Assembly (NCBI RefSeq): GCF_023284025.1
Contig: NZ_JAKIKR010000036.1
Coordinates: forward strand, 1 to 51,888
Reading direction: 5' to 3'
Source of the DNA: Shewanella abyssi
GTDB taxonomy: Bacteria > Pseudomonadota > Gammaproteobacteria > Enterobacterales > Shewanellaceae
Length of the DNA: 51,888 nt
Both the position numbers and the translations under genes were made by a program. The notes below the pieces were generated by a model that did no database searches, had not been told where the DNA came from, and saw only the letters and a program-made list of their open reading frames with translations. This document shows positions 1 through 7,504 of the stretch, piece by piece (within the stretch, counting starts at the first letter, position 1; the number at the start of each line of letters is the position of its first letter).

Positions 1-252
1 TGTGAACACCTAGGTAAGCGCCGACGGCACTTTTCAAATAGTTGTCAGTATATGCAAGTAGACTAGACTCCAACAGCTCACCTCAAGACCACTTAGCTTT
101 GCTATTTCGCAAAGTTAATATTCAACGCCTTAAAACTGACTAAATCCTGAAATTCACTCCTTTTTCACAGTATTTCGCAGCCGCAATATTGAAAACGTTT
201 CATCTGATGATTTGAAAGATACTGAGTATTGATATCTGCTTGAAAGCTAGTT

Positions 253-939
253 ATGTTATTGATTATCAATGGCTGGCTATGTTTGTTTTTTTCTAGCATG
301 TTGGGACTCAATGGTGTCATCATGAAGTTACTAATCGTGTTCGTTTTGTCAGTCTTGCTTTACTGGTTCTCGGAATATGTGATTTCATTGCTATTCACTG
401 AGATAGGCCAAAAAAGAGAGCTGTACTTTGCATCTGGATTGATAATGAGAGCATTAAGCCTTTTAGGGTTATCCCTTTCTGTTTTGTTCATCATTTTACG
501 AAAGCAAAGCGGTCAAAATAGAAATGTATTACTCATATGCTTGCTTGTTTCACCGTTGGTGTATTCTTTTGTGTCAGCAACTAAAGTTGTGGACTCATTT
601 GCTTTAGTTAAAATACTAAATGAAGGCCCTGCTCATATATTTGATTCTAAAGATTATGGGCCGTTAGTAGAATCAGAAAAAATACCAATACATGAATTAT
701 CTGATATGACTAAAGCGATTGCGCAGCAAAGCTATATCTGGAAAGAGCATCATGATGTTTATGTTACTGTAGAGGGAACGGTTGTTAATTACCTTCCTTC
801 GCCAGAAGATATAACCAAAATGCGAGAACATCGTCGAAACATTGACGTAATAAAGTCACGCGCACATATAAAAATTGTAGAAGTTGCTTTATGCGTGATT
901 CTATTGCTCTATTCACTCTATCGTTTATACAGGCGCTAA
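253..939 (+). CDS. Membrane protein of unknown function, 228 aa
   Basis: I do not recognise this protein. The N-terminal half has about four hydrophobic segments (roughly residues 5-20, 25-48, 60-82 and 91-110). A polar domain of about 95 residues follows (111-205), then a last hydrophobic segment near 208-225 and a basic tail (RLYRR). The domain between the membrane segments contains no cysteine cluster or catalytic signature I can name. The start at 253 has only a weak purine stretch upstream (GAAAG); an internal ATG near residue 24 is possible. It lies in AT-rich DNA just upstream of Rhs-type remnants, so an immunity or accessory role is possible but purely inferred from position. Confidence 0.6.
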   Translation: MLLIINGWLCLFFSSMLGLNGVIMKLLIVFVLSVLLYWFSEYVISLLFTEIGQKRELYFASGLIMRALSLLGLSLSVLFIILRKQSGQNRNVLLICLLVSPLVYSFVSATKVVDSFALVKILNEGPAHIFDSKDYGPLVESEKIPIHELSDMTKAIAQQSYIWKEHHDVYVTVEGTVVNYLPSPEDITKMREHRRNIDVIKSRAHIKIVEVALCVILLLYSLYRLYRR

Positions 940-1061
940 AAGGGGTCGTAATCCTCACGTGCAATGTTAAATAGCAATTTGTTTTGTGGGATAAGTTGCA
1001 CTGATGAATTGAGAGCGGGCCAACACGAATTCTGACAGTTGTTAACGTTTAACTGGGGAAT

Positions 1062-1322
1062 GTGGGTGAGAATAATGGTATAGCATTGAGAACAATGTAC
1101 ATCCCAACTACACTACAACAAGATATTGCCTTTGTGAATTTAGTAAAAACTTTGGAGGGTGGTACTGGTTATGGGGCTTTAGATGCGAGTTGTGTTGACT
1201 TTATTCGAGACAGCTTACGAGAAATTGGTGTAGATACTCGAATTGGTTCACACATACCTGATCTGCCATCAAGTTTGTTTAATACCCTTCTTAGTATCGG
1301 AGTAGAGGTAAAAGTTAAATGA
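1062..1322 (+). CDS. Orphan toxin-tip-like small protein, 86 aa
   Basis: The frame opens with GTG behind a GGGGA stretch. The protein has the pattern Y-I-P-T-T near residue 13, a Cys in the segment SCVDFIRDSL near residue 44, and a C-terminal LPSSLFNTLL. Cys followed by an aspartate-containing helix resembles the NC-D motif that I associate with papain-like or NlpC-like C-terminal tips of Rhs proteins; this is pattern memory and was not searched. There is no Rhs core upstream in frame, so it would be a detached tip. The stop at 1320-1322 is separated by one base from the next start, which implies translational coupling, as in toxin-immunity pairs. It could equally be a decayed gene fragment. 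Confidence 0.45.
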   Translation: MGENNGIALRTMYIPTTLQQDIAFVNLVKTLEGGTGYGALDASCVDFIRDSLREIGVDTRIGSHIPDLPSSLFNTLLSIGVEVKVK

Positions 1323-1323
1323 T

Positions 1324-1620
1324 ATGAGTCAAATATTAGAAAAAGTATTAGTCAATCTACCTCTGATAGTCAGTGTTCAACTTATTTATCTTTTATTACA
1401 AGTGATTACCTCTGAAGGGGAAGAAAAAACAGACTTTGCATTGAGCGCCTTTTTCAATTGTTTATATTATGGATCTGGAGCTGTATTGTATTCATTATTA
1501 GCCATAATATTTCTATTAATAAATAAACAGACAATGAAACATACTTTAATGAAGATGGCATTAGTGAATTTATTTACTCCTTTAGCAGTATTTGGGGTTA
1601 CATTATTTGTTGTTGGTTAA
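1324..1620 (+). CDS. Small membrane protein, candidate immunity partner, 98 aa
   Basis: This 98-residue protein has three hydrophobic segments (about 10-28, 48-66 and 78-97) joined by short polar loops; the first loop is acidic (SEGEEKTD). I recognise no family. It begins one base after the stop of the preceding tip-like ORF and has no room for an independent promoter, so the two are likely co-translated. Small membrane proteins directly behind Rhs tips often are immunity proteins; that role is inferred from position only. The DNA is AT-rich, like the neighbouring Rhs fragment. Confidence 0.55.
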   Translation: MSQILEKVLVNLPLIVSVQLIYLLLQVITSEGEEKTDFALSAFFNCLYYGSGAVLYSLLAIIFLLINKQTMKHTLMKMALVNLFTPLAVFGVTLFVVG

Positions 1621-1657
1621 TTATTAGGTACAACATGTCAGATCAGTTAAGGAGTTT

Positions 1658-2242
1658 TTGGATGAAGGGCTCATAGCACAAAGGATAGATTACGACAGCT
1701 TCGGTAATATCTTAAATGATACTAACCCAGCATTTCAGCCATTCGGTTTTGCGGGTGGTTTATATGACCAAGATCTTGATATTACTCGCTTCGGAGCTAG
1801 AGACTATGATCCTCGAACTGGCCGCTGGCTAACAAAAGCTCCGATTGGGCTGCGAGGTGGATTTAATACATATGAGTATGCTGATGGAAATCCAGTTGGA
1901 TTTATTGACCCGAATGGGCAATCGGCCATCTTGGGAGGAAGTTGCACTGTGATTGTGGCTGGTTCAGGCTTAGTTAGTTGGTATAAATCAAATAGTCAAC
2001 TTAGTGATTTATTAGAACCGTTAAATGAACAAATAAATATAGTAAATACTGAAATCACAGCTTGTGATGTAAAAGATATCAAGAGAAGGGAAAAACTAAC
2101 TGAAATGTTAAGCAAGCTTAATGCTCAAAAAAGAAAACTGGCTTTCAGTTATGGAACTGAAAACAACACTGCTGGGCAGGTTACTGGTCATTTGATAGGT
2201 GAAGCAGGATGTGGGCTATTATGGCTGGTACCTTCATTATGA
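1658..2242 (+). CDS. Truncated Rhs core with variable C-terminal tip (orphan cassette)
   Basis: Residues 1-87 are the C-terminal end of the Rhs repeat-associated core. I see IDYDSFGN, FGFAGGLYD, TRFGARDYDPRTGRW and the terminal NPVGFIDPNG, after which Rhs proteins diverge. The tip, about 107 residues, starts with a hydrophobic stretch, continues with a charged helical region and ends in GCGLLWLVPSL; I cannot name it. Core-like sequence continues in frame about ten codons upstream of the TTG at 1658, to just after a TAG at 1625-1627, so the large Rhs N-terminus is missing and the frame begins inside a former core. GGAG at 1651 could serve as a ribosome site but sits very close to the TTG. Orphan core-tip fragments are a known by-product of Rhs tip replacement. 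Confidence 0.75.
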   Translation: MDEGLIAQRIDYDSFGNILNDTNPAFQPFGFAGGLYDQDLDITRFGARDYDPRTGRWLTKAPIGLRGGFNTYEYADGNPVGFIDPNGQSAILGGSCTVIVAGSGLVSWYKSNSQLSDLLEPLNEQINIVNTEITACDVKDIKRREKLTEMLSKLNAQKRKLAFSYGTENNTAGQVTGHLIGEAGCGLLWLVPSL

Positions 2243-2550
2243 ATAACATTCATACTGTCTGCAGTGCATTATCTAATTATGAAGTTTTACTCTATGCCTT
2301 TTTAACTGTGTTCTTATGGTTTATCGCATTTAAGATTCTATCTTTAATAAAATCAGCTTGGCCATTTAAAGAATTTTTAATCCCAAAAGATAAGGTAATT
2401 TATACTGGAATTAAGGCGAAATTAGTTGCATTAATGATGTTCTTAGCATTGTTGTCGACATTGTTGATGCCAACTTTTTTTGTGTATCAGTTATATCAAA
2501 TAGGTGAGCTTAAGTGCCAGATCCTAAAAGATGAGGAAAAGCGCAGATAA
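2209..2550 (+). CDS. Small membrane protein, candidate immunity to the Rhs tip, 113 aa
   Basis: The protein has two clear hydrophobic segments (about residues 26-46 and 67-95) and a charged C-terminus (KDEEKRR). I recognise no family. Its start overlaps the end of the Rhs-tip frame by 34 bases in a different frame, with an AGGTGA ribosome-site candidate about six bases upstream of ATG 2209; ATG 2221 is an in-frame alternative. Overlap with a toxin tip and membrane location are typical of immunity partners, but this is inference from arrangement. Confidence 0.55.
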   Translation: MWAIMAGTFIMNNIHTVCSALSNYEVLLYAFLTVFLWFIAFKILSLIKSAWPFKEFLIPKDKVIYTGIKAKLVALMMFLALLSTLLMPTFFVYQLYQIGELKCQILKDEEKRR

Positions 2551-3114
2551 TAGGAATTGATGTGGCACAGATAATCTGGCCTGTAATCTAGAGCATACTG
2601 CCAGTGCTGTTTTATACTTAAATTAATTCGTTTTTCATCGAATTAAGTAGATACTCTAACTTGGTTTTGTCCAAAAACGTGTCAGGCGCTACATTGAACT
2701 TGCTGGCAGAGCATGTGCTGTGGGGCGTGCAAGCTTCTAAATCACGGATGATTTAGCAGAGCCTACATGGACGTACTTGTGGCGGCTTGCTAAGACACAG
2801 GGCGCATGGTCTGCAATTTCAATATGGCCTGATAATTTCAGACTTAAAGGCACTGGGTCCCGGGCCAGAAGCTTCACTCGGCAATTGCTCCCTGCATTGC
2901 TCTACCTCCTGAATCTGACCTACACGGACGTAGGAAATGCCATTGTTGTTGGAACTATCAACGGCCATTCAGTCACTGTTTTTATGCCAATAAACTTTGT
3001 TGCAAAACCTCCAGAAAAGCCCTTAAAAATTAACCCGTTCTAACCGACTGTAAATAGCTAGCCTGATCTATTATCTGCCCGTATAATCGCCTGAAAATGT
3101 GCGTATTTAACAGT
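2551..3114. other. Non-coding stretch with several inverted repeats
   Basis: I see no credible gene here. It contains a perfect 8-bp inverted repeat with an 8-base loop (TTAATTCG at 2623-2630, CGAATTAA at 2639-2646). A second one lies at about 2736-2755 (CTAAATCA, loop CGGA, TGATTTAG). After it come two similar short blocks, CATGGACGTA near 2767 and CACGGACGTA near 2924. The mosaic of short hairpins resembles dispersed intergenic repeats of Shewanella-type genomes; I cannot confirm copy number from this window. An 88-codon open frame across 2777-3043 is probably fortuitous. Confidence 0.4.
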
Positions 3115-3130
3115 TCGTAAACATTTGCCC
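3115..3130. promoter_or_regulatory. PurR-like operator upstream of purine permease
   Basis: The sequence TCGTAAACATTTGCCC matches 11 of 16 positions of the PurR consensus ACGCAAACGTTTGCGT, including AAAC and TTTGC around the dyad. It lies 43 bases upstream of an NCS2 purine permease start, and PurR represses purine permeases in E. coli. Confidence 0.5.
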
Positions 3131-3172
3131 TAACACTTATCCCTACATAATAAAATCAAGGAACCTTGTTCC

Positions 3173-4462
3173 ATGCTAGAAAAACTATTCAAACTAAAAG
3201 AAAATAAAACATCATTAAAACAGGAGGTTGTTGCTGGATTAACGACTTTTTTAACCATGGCCTATATCATCTTTGTTAACCCTATGATGTTAGCTGATGC
3301 GGGAATGGACCATGGTGCGGTGTTTGTTGCCACCTGTTTAGCCGCGGCTATTGGTTGCTTGATTATGGGAATTGTTGCTAATTATCCGATAGCGCTTGCA
3401 CCAGGAATGGGCTTGAACGCCTTTTTTACCTACACGGTTGTTGGCGAAATGGGTTATTCGTGGGAAACCGCGTTAGGTGCGGTGTTTCTTTCGGGGATCT
3501 GTTTTTTAGTCCTGTCTCTGGTACGTATTCGAGAGTGGATTGTTAATAGTATCCCTATGTCGTTGCGTATCGGTATTGCAGCGGGTATCGGCTTGTTCTT
3601 AGCGCTGATTGGTTTAAAAAGCGCGGGGATTGTTGTAGCAAGTCCGGCTACTTTGGTGACCATGGGGGATGTGACTGCATTTCCTGCGGTGATGGCGGTA
3701 CTGGGCTTTTTCTTGATCATTGCCATGGTGCACAGAGGGATGAAGTCTGCGGTTATTGTTAGTATATTAGCAGTGACCGGCCTTGGGCTGTTATTTGGCG
3801 ATGTGCAGTATCAGGGAATGGTGGCGATGCCGCCCTCGATCATGCCTACCTTTATGAAGATGGACCTGTCGAGTGTGCTTGAAGTGAGCATGTTGTCGGT
3901 GGTATTCGCATTTTTATTTGTCGACCTGTTTGATACTTCAGGCACCTTGATTGCTGTTGCGCAGCGAGGTGGCTTTTTAGATGACAAGGGTAAACTACCA
4001 CGCTTAAACAGAGCGTTAACCGCTGACAGTACAGCAACCATAGCGGGGGCGATGTTGGGAACCTCTACCACCACCAGTTATATTGAGAGCACGGCGGGCG
4101 TGAGTGCGGGTGGGCGAACAGGCTTAACTGCGGTCGTGGTGGGGCTACTGTTTTTGGGCTCACTGTTTATCTCTCCTCTGGCGGGAATGGTGCCAGCATA
4201 CGCCACCGCCGGAACGCTATTTTACGTCGCTATCTTGATGATGTCAGGCTTGGTGCATGTTGAGTGGGAAGACATTACCGAAGCTGCGCCTGTGGTAGTG
4301 GTTTGTATTTTAATGCCGCTGACATTTTCAATCGCTACCGGTATTGCGATGGGTTTTATCTCTTACGCGGTGATCAAGTTAATGAGCGGCCGTTATAAAG
4401 ATTTAAGTTTTGGTGTGCTGGTATTAGCGGCACTGTTTATCGCCAAGTTTATCTATGGTTAA
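3173..4462 (+). CDS. NCS2-family purine permease (AzgA-like), 429 aa
   Basis: This is an inner-membrane purine/proton symporter of the NCS2 group that includes E. coli GhxP, GhxQ, AdeP and AdeQ. Conserved segments are visible: NPMMLADAG near residue 37, APGMGLNAFFTY near 77, the FVDLFDTSGT segment near 250 that carries the substrate-binding acidic residue, and TTSYIESTAGVSAGGRTGL near 300. About 12-14 hydrophobic spans cover the length, slightly short of the usual 440-450 residues but complete at both ends. AAGGAA precedes the ATG. The substrate (hypoxanthine/guanine or adenine) cannot be decided from sequence alone. The PurR-like box upstream supports a purine role. Confidence 0.9.
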   Translation: MLEKLFKLKENKTSLKQEVVAGLTTFLTMAYIIFVNPMMLADAGMDHGAVFVATCLAAAIGCLIMGIVANYPIALAPGMGLNAFFTYTVVGEMGYSWETALGAVFLSGICFLVLSLVRIREWIVNSIPMSLRIGIAAGIGLFLALIGLKSAGIVVASPATLVTMGDVTAFPAVMAVLGFFLIIAMVHRGMKSAVIVSILAVTGLGLLFGDVQYQGMVAMPPSIMPTFMKMDLSSVLEVSMLSVVFAFLFVDLFDTSGTLIAVAQRGGFLDDKGKLPRLNRALTADSTATIAGAMLGTSTTTSYIESTAGVSAGGRTGLTAVVVGLLFLGSLFISPLAGMVPAYATAGTLFYVAILMMSGLVHVEWEDITEAAPVVVVCILMPLTFSIATGIAMGFISYAVIKLMSGRYKDLSFGVLVLAALFIAKFIYG

Positions 4463-4467
4463 GCGCG

Positions 4468-4722
4468 CTAAAACTCAAGAATAGCGTCTATTGAGTGCGA
4501 CCAACTAAAAGCCACCTTGTGTGGCTTTTTTTGGCTGGTATAAAATTCACGCCACTGTGCAGCAGTCATCGCTCTTGCTGAAACGGTGTGATAATAAGCA
4601 TGAGCCTCTAACGACTTATGCATCAAGAGTGTTAGCTCCTCTTTGCTAATCGCTTTCTCAAGGGGTAACATTAATGCCATGACTTCATGGGCATGTACTG
4701 AGTTCGATATACGCAGTCTCAT
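4468..4722 (-). CDS. Conserved-looking hypothetical protein, 84 aa
   Basis: I do not recognise a family. The protein is soluble, mixed alpha in appearance, with HEVMALMLPLEKAISKEEL near the N-terminus and AMTAAQWREFY towards the C-terminus; codon use looks like that of its neighbours. No convincing ribosome site precedes the ATG on the minus strand (TTTTTACCTCAT). The last 20 codons overlap the permease terminator hairpin on the other strand. It faces the permease tail to tail, with the divergent sensor kinase on the other side. It may be a real small gene or a chance frame. Confidence 0.45.
   Translation of the reverse strand: MRLRISNSVHAHEVMALMLPLEKAISKEELTLLMHKSLEAHAYYHTVSARAMTAAQWREFYTSQKKPHKVAFSWSHSIDAILEF
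4507..4532 (+). terminator. Intrinsic terminator of the purine permease
   Basis: A 7-bp stem AAGCCAC/GTGGCTT with a 5-base loop is followed by a T-run, 45 bases after the permease stop. It lies inside the C-terminal codons of the opposing small ORF. Confidence 0.8.
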
Positions 4723-4873
4723 ATGAGGTAAAAACTATTTATATCTTTAATGAATAATTTTTGAAAATTAGACTTTGCTCTTACATTCACAGATCGATCT
4801 CAACCGAAATTTGAATTGATATTCTGCATATCTTGCTACTGAATGCCAACAATGACTCATTGGAATACTTATC

Positions 4874-6550
4874 ATGTCGTTGATTTTACTTTTAACCCAA
4901 CAGATGAGCCTTTACCTGGTGATGGTCTATCTTGTCAGTAAGACTCCTTTATTTAAGTTCTTTGCAGAAGCTGCAACCCGGTTGCCTCACAAAATATTCA
5001 TTTACCTGATTTTTTCAGGCTTTTGCATCATGGCAACCTACTTTGGTGAACAGACAAACGATGCTATTGCCAATACCCGTGCCATGGGTGCCGTCTTAGG
5101 CGGGCTGTTAGGCGGTCCGGTGACAGGTTTTTTAGTCGGACTCACGGGAGGATTACACCGATACAGCTTGGGAGGTTTTACCGATGTGGCCTGTGCAATT
5201 TCTACGACTCTCGAAGGGTTTTCAGCGGGCATAATCAGTCTCTATTTACGCAGGCAAGACAAAAGTGAACTGATTTACGCCCCTTTGTTGGTCTGTCTGG
5301 TAACCTTTTGTGCTGAAATGCTGCAGATGGGGGTGATTTTACTCGTCGCTCAACCTTTTGACGATGCATGGCAACTGGTCAAACAGATAGCCCTACCTAT
5401 GCTCTTAGTGAACTCCATCGGTGCAGCCCTGTTTATGAGTATGGTAAGAGATCAAAAAACCATGTTCGACAAACTCTCATCCGCATTCTCGACTCAAGCT
5501 TTAAAAATAGCCGAGCGCAGCGTCGGAGTATTATCGAAGGGATTCAATCAACAAAGTAGTACTCAGGTAGCCCAAATAATCATCGAAGAAACCCACGTCG
5601 GAGCCGTTGCGATAACCGATAGAGAGCACCTATTGGCCTTTATCGGAACTGGCGCCGACCATCATATTCCTGGTACTCCGATATCATCGAAAATAACTCA
5701 AGATGCCATCGATAATAATTGTGTCATGTTTGCCGATGGGGTCAATATGGCTTACTCCTGTTCTATCTCGTCACAATGTAGATTAGGCTCCAGCTTAGTG
5801 ATCCCGCTTCGTTGTGAAAATGAGGTCATTGGAACCATTAAACTTTACGAGCCAAAGAATAAGCTATTTCTCAATATTAACCGAACGCTGGGTGAAGGAA
5901 TTGGTCGATTATTGTCGAACCAAATCTTATTTGGTCGCTTCGAACGTCAACAAAATATGCTCACTCAGGCAGAGTTGAAGTTATTGCAGGCACAAGTTAA
6001 TCCTCACTTCCTCTTCAATGCGCTCAATACCATCGCAGCGATCACAAAAAGAGATCCCTTAAAGGCAAGGCAACTGATCCAGCAATTATCTCAATTTTTA
6101 AGAATTAACCTCAAACGCACCACTGGACTCGTGACACTTTCGGACGAGCTTGAGCATATTGATTCATACCTGACCATCGAGAAAGCACGTTTTATCGATA
6201 AACTAAACGTTGAGATTGATATCCCTGATCAACTGCTTCATTTTCGCCTGCCCGCATTTACCCTACAACCCATTATTGAAAACGCAGTAAAACATGGTAC
6301 TAGCCATATGTTAGATCACGGTCTTATAAGCGTTACTGGCAAGGTACGCGATGATTTATTAATATTAGAGGTAATTGATAATGCAGGGCTATACCAGTTA
6401 GATAACAATTCGGAGGGTCTGGGGATGAATTTGGTTCATAAACGAATTCAAAATCAGTTTGGATCTGAATTTGGTATAGATGTCGATTGTCGCAAAGATG
6501 AATACACCAGAGTCAGCATTAAGCTACCCTATACGGAAACACACACGTGA
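4874..6550 (+). CDS. btsS: BtsS/LytS-type sensor histidine kinase, 558 aa
   Basis: The architecture matches E. coli BtsS (YehU, 561 aa). The N-terminal 200 residues are a 5TM-LYT membrane sensor, with GGLLGGPVTGFLVGLTGG and HRYSLGGFTD. A GAF-like domain (about 215-350) and a His_kinase/HATPase module follow. The phospho-acceptor is His378 in NPHFLFNALN; the ATP-binding N-box Asn470 is in PIIENAVKHG, and GLGMNLV forms the G-box. In E. coli BtsS senses extracellular pyruvate with high affinity; the ligand here is inferred. The stop overlaps the response-regulator start by four bases, so the pair is one operon. A CstA-family transporter gene lies downstream. Confidence 0.88.
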   Translation: MSLILLLTQQMSLYLVMVYLVSKTPLFKFFAEAATRLPHKIFIYLIFSGFCIMATYFGEQTNDAIANTRAMGAVLGGLLGGPVTGFLVGLTGGLHRYSLGGFTDVACAISTTLEGFSAGIISLYLRRQDKSELIYAPLLVCLVTFCAEMLQMGVILLVAQPFDDAWQLVKQIALPMLLVNSIGAALFMSMVRDQKTMFDKLSSAFSTQALKIAERSVGVLSKGFNQQSSTQVAQIIIEETHVGAVAITDREHLLAFIGTGADHHIPGTPISSKITQDAIDNNCVMFADGVNMAYSCSISSQCRLGSSLVIPLRCENEVIGTIKLYEPKNKLFLNINRTLGEGIGRLLSNQILFGRFERQQNMLTQAELKLLQAQVNPHFLFNALNTIAAITKRDPLKARQLIQQLSQFLRINLKRTTGLVTLSDELEHIDSYLTIEKARFIDKLNVEIDIPDQLLHFRLPAFTLQPIIENAVKHGTSHMLDHGLISVTGKVRDDLLILEVIDNAGLYQLDNNSEGLGMNLVHKRIQNQFGSEFGIDVDCRKDEYTRVSIKLPYTETHT

Positions 6551-7257
6551 TCACTGCGCTAATTATTGATGATGAGCATTATGCTCGAGAAGAGTTAGCC
6601 GACCTACTAAGTGAAAGCTCAGATATAGAGATCATTGGCCAATGCAGTAATGCTATCGAAGCACTGCAGATGATCACAAAACTTAAGCCCCAATTGATCT
6701 TTCTGGACATTCAAATGCCAAGGATCACCGGGATTGAACTCATTGGCATGCTGGATCCCGATATCATGCCACGTATCGTTTTCGTCACCGCCTACGATGA
6801 ATTTGCTATCAAGGCCTTCGATAATCACGCCTTTGATTACCTGTTAAAACCCATTGATGAAAAACGGCTGCAACAGACATTAAATCGCGTCAGAAAAGAT
6901 CTTAAACCAAGATCTGTCAGTATTATTACACCTGAGCAGTTAGCTCATCTCCCTTGCTATAGCGGAAGTAAACTTAAGGTGATCTCGATTAAAGAGGTAG
7001 AGTTTGTATTTAGCGATCTCAGTGGTGTTCATGTTGCAACTGATAAGGAGCAAGTACATACGCATTTGACCTTAAAAGTACTGGAAGAAAAAACCTCATT
7101 AATCAAATGTCATCGACAGTACCTGATAAGTCCTGAAGCAATATCTGAAATAGAGATCCAGGAAACCGGAGCGGAAGTCACAACAGTCTCAGGCGCTAAA
7201 GTGCCTGTTTCAAGGCGTTACTTAAAACCACTGAAGCAGATATTTGGTTTCCTATAA
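6547..7257 (+). CDS. btsR: BtsR/LytTR response regulator, 236 aa
   Basis: The protein has an N-terminal receiver domain (residues 1-120) with acidic pocket Asp8/Asp9, phospho-acceptor Asp54 in IFLDIQMP, the TAYDEFA switch and the conserved Lys in LLKPI. A C-terminal LytTR DNA-binding domain (about 135-234) contains FSDLSGVHV and CHRQYLISPEAI. Length fits E. coli BtsR (239 aa). The GTG start overlaps the kinase stop as GTGA. By family knowledge it binds paired direct repeats ahead of a transporter gene; such repeats are present upstream of the next gene, which argues that this is its target. Confidence 0.88.
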   Translation: MITALIIDDEHYAREELADLLSESSDIEIIGQCSNAIEALQMITKLKPQLIFLDIQMPRITGIELIGMLDPDIMPRIVFVTAYDEFAIKAFDNHAFDYLLKPIDEKRLQQTLNRVRKDLKPRSVSIITPEQLAHLPCYSGSKLKVISIKEVEFVFSDLSGVHVATDKEQVHTHLTLKVLEEKTSLIKCHRQYLISPEAISEIEIQETGAEVTTVSGAKVPVSRRYLKPLKQIFGFL

Positions 7258-7384
7258 TCTGTTGGGTTTTTTAGGCGAATCGGATGCTATAAAAAGCAAC
7301 GGGCGCTGTCGGAGTTCATTAAGCTCTGCCTTTAAAATGTTTAACATTTCAGCAAACACCCCGCCAGGTCTGTAACAAGGAAAA

Positions 7385-7434
7385 ACCACTTAGGGTCGAT
7401 ATTAAACCGTTAACCCTCTCAATCTGACCACTCA
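7385..7434 (+). promoter_or_regulatory. Three direct repeats, candidate BtsR binding array
   Basis: The 8-mers ACCACTTA (7385-7392), ACCGTTAA (7406-7413) and ACCACTCA (7427-7434) are each separated by exactly 13 bases, a 21-bp period. The motif I recall for E. coli BtsR (YehT) is ACC-R-CT-Y-A in two copies 13 bases apart. The first and third copies match it fully; the middle one diverges at two positions. The array ends 70 bases before the CstA-family start. Confidence 0.75.
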
Positions 7435-7504
7435 CCTTATTCTCCATTTTCTAAATGACAAACCTCTTTACACTGACAGCAATTCAAAATGGGGGAGTGT
7501 AATT

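Noticed and set aside
965..1055. Possible integron attC site (GTTAAAT ... GTTTAAC)
   Set aside because: The two core-like heptamers are in the wrong order for R'' and R', no integrase or cassette array is present, and the stem does not form properly.
2777..3043. 88-codon open frame starting with GTG
   Set aside because: There is no ribosome site and no recognisable family, and it crosses the hairpin-rich non-coding stretch; composition looks non-coding.
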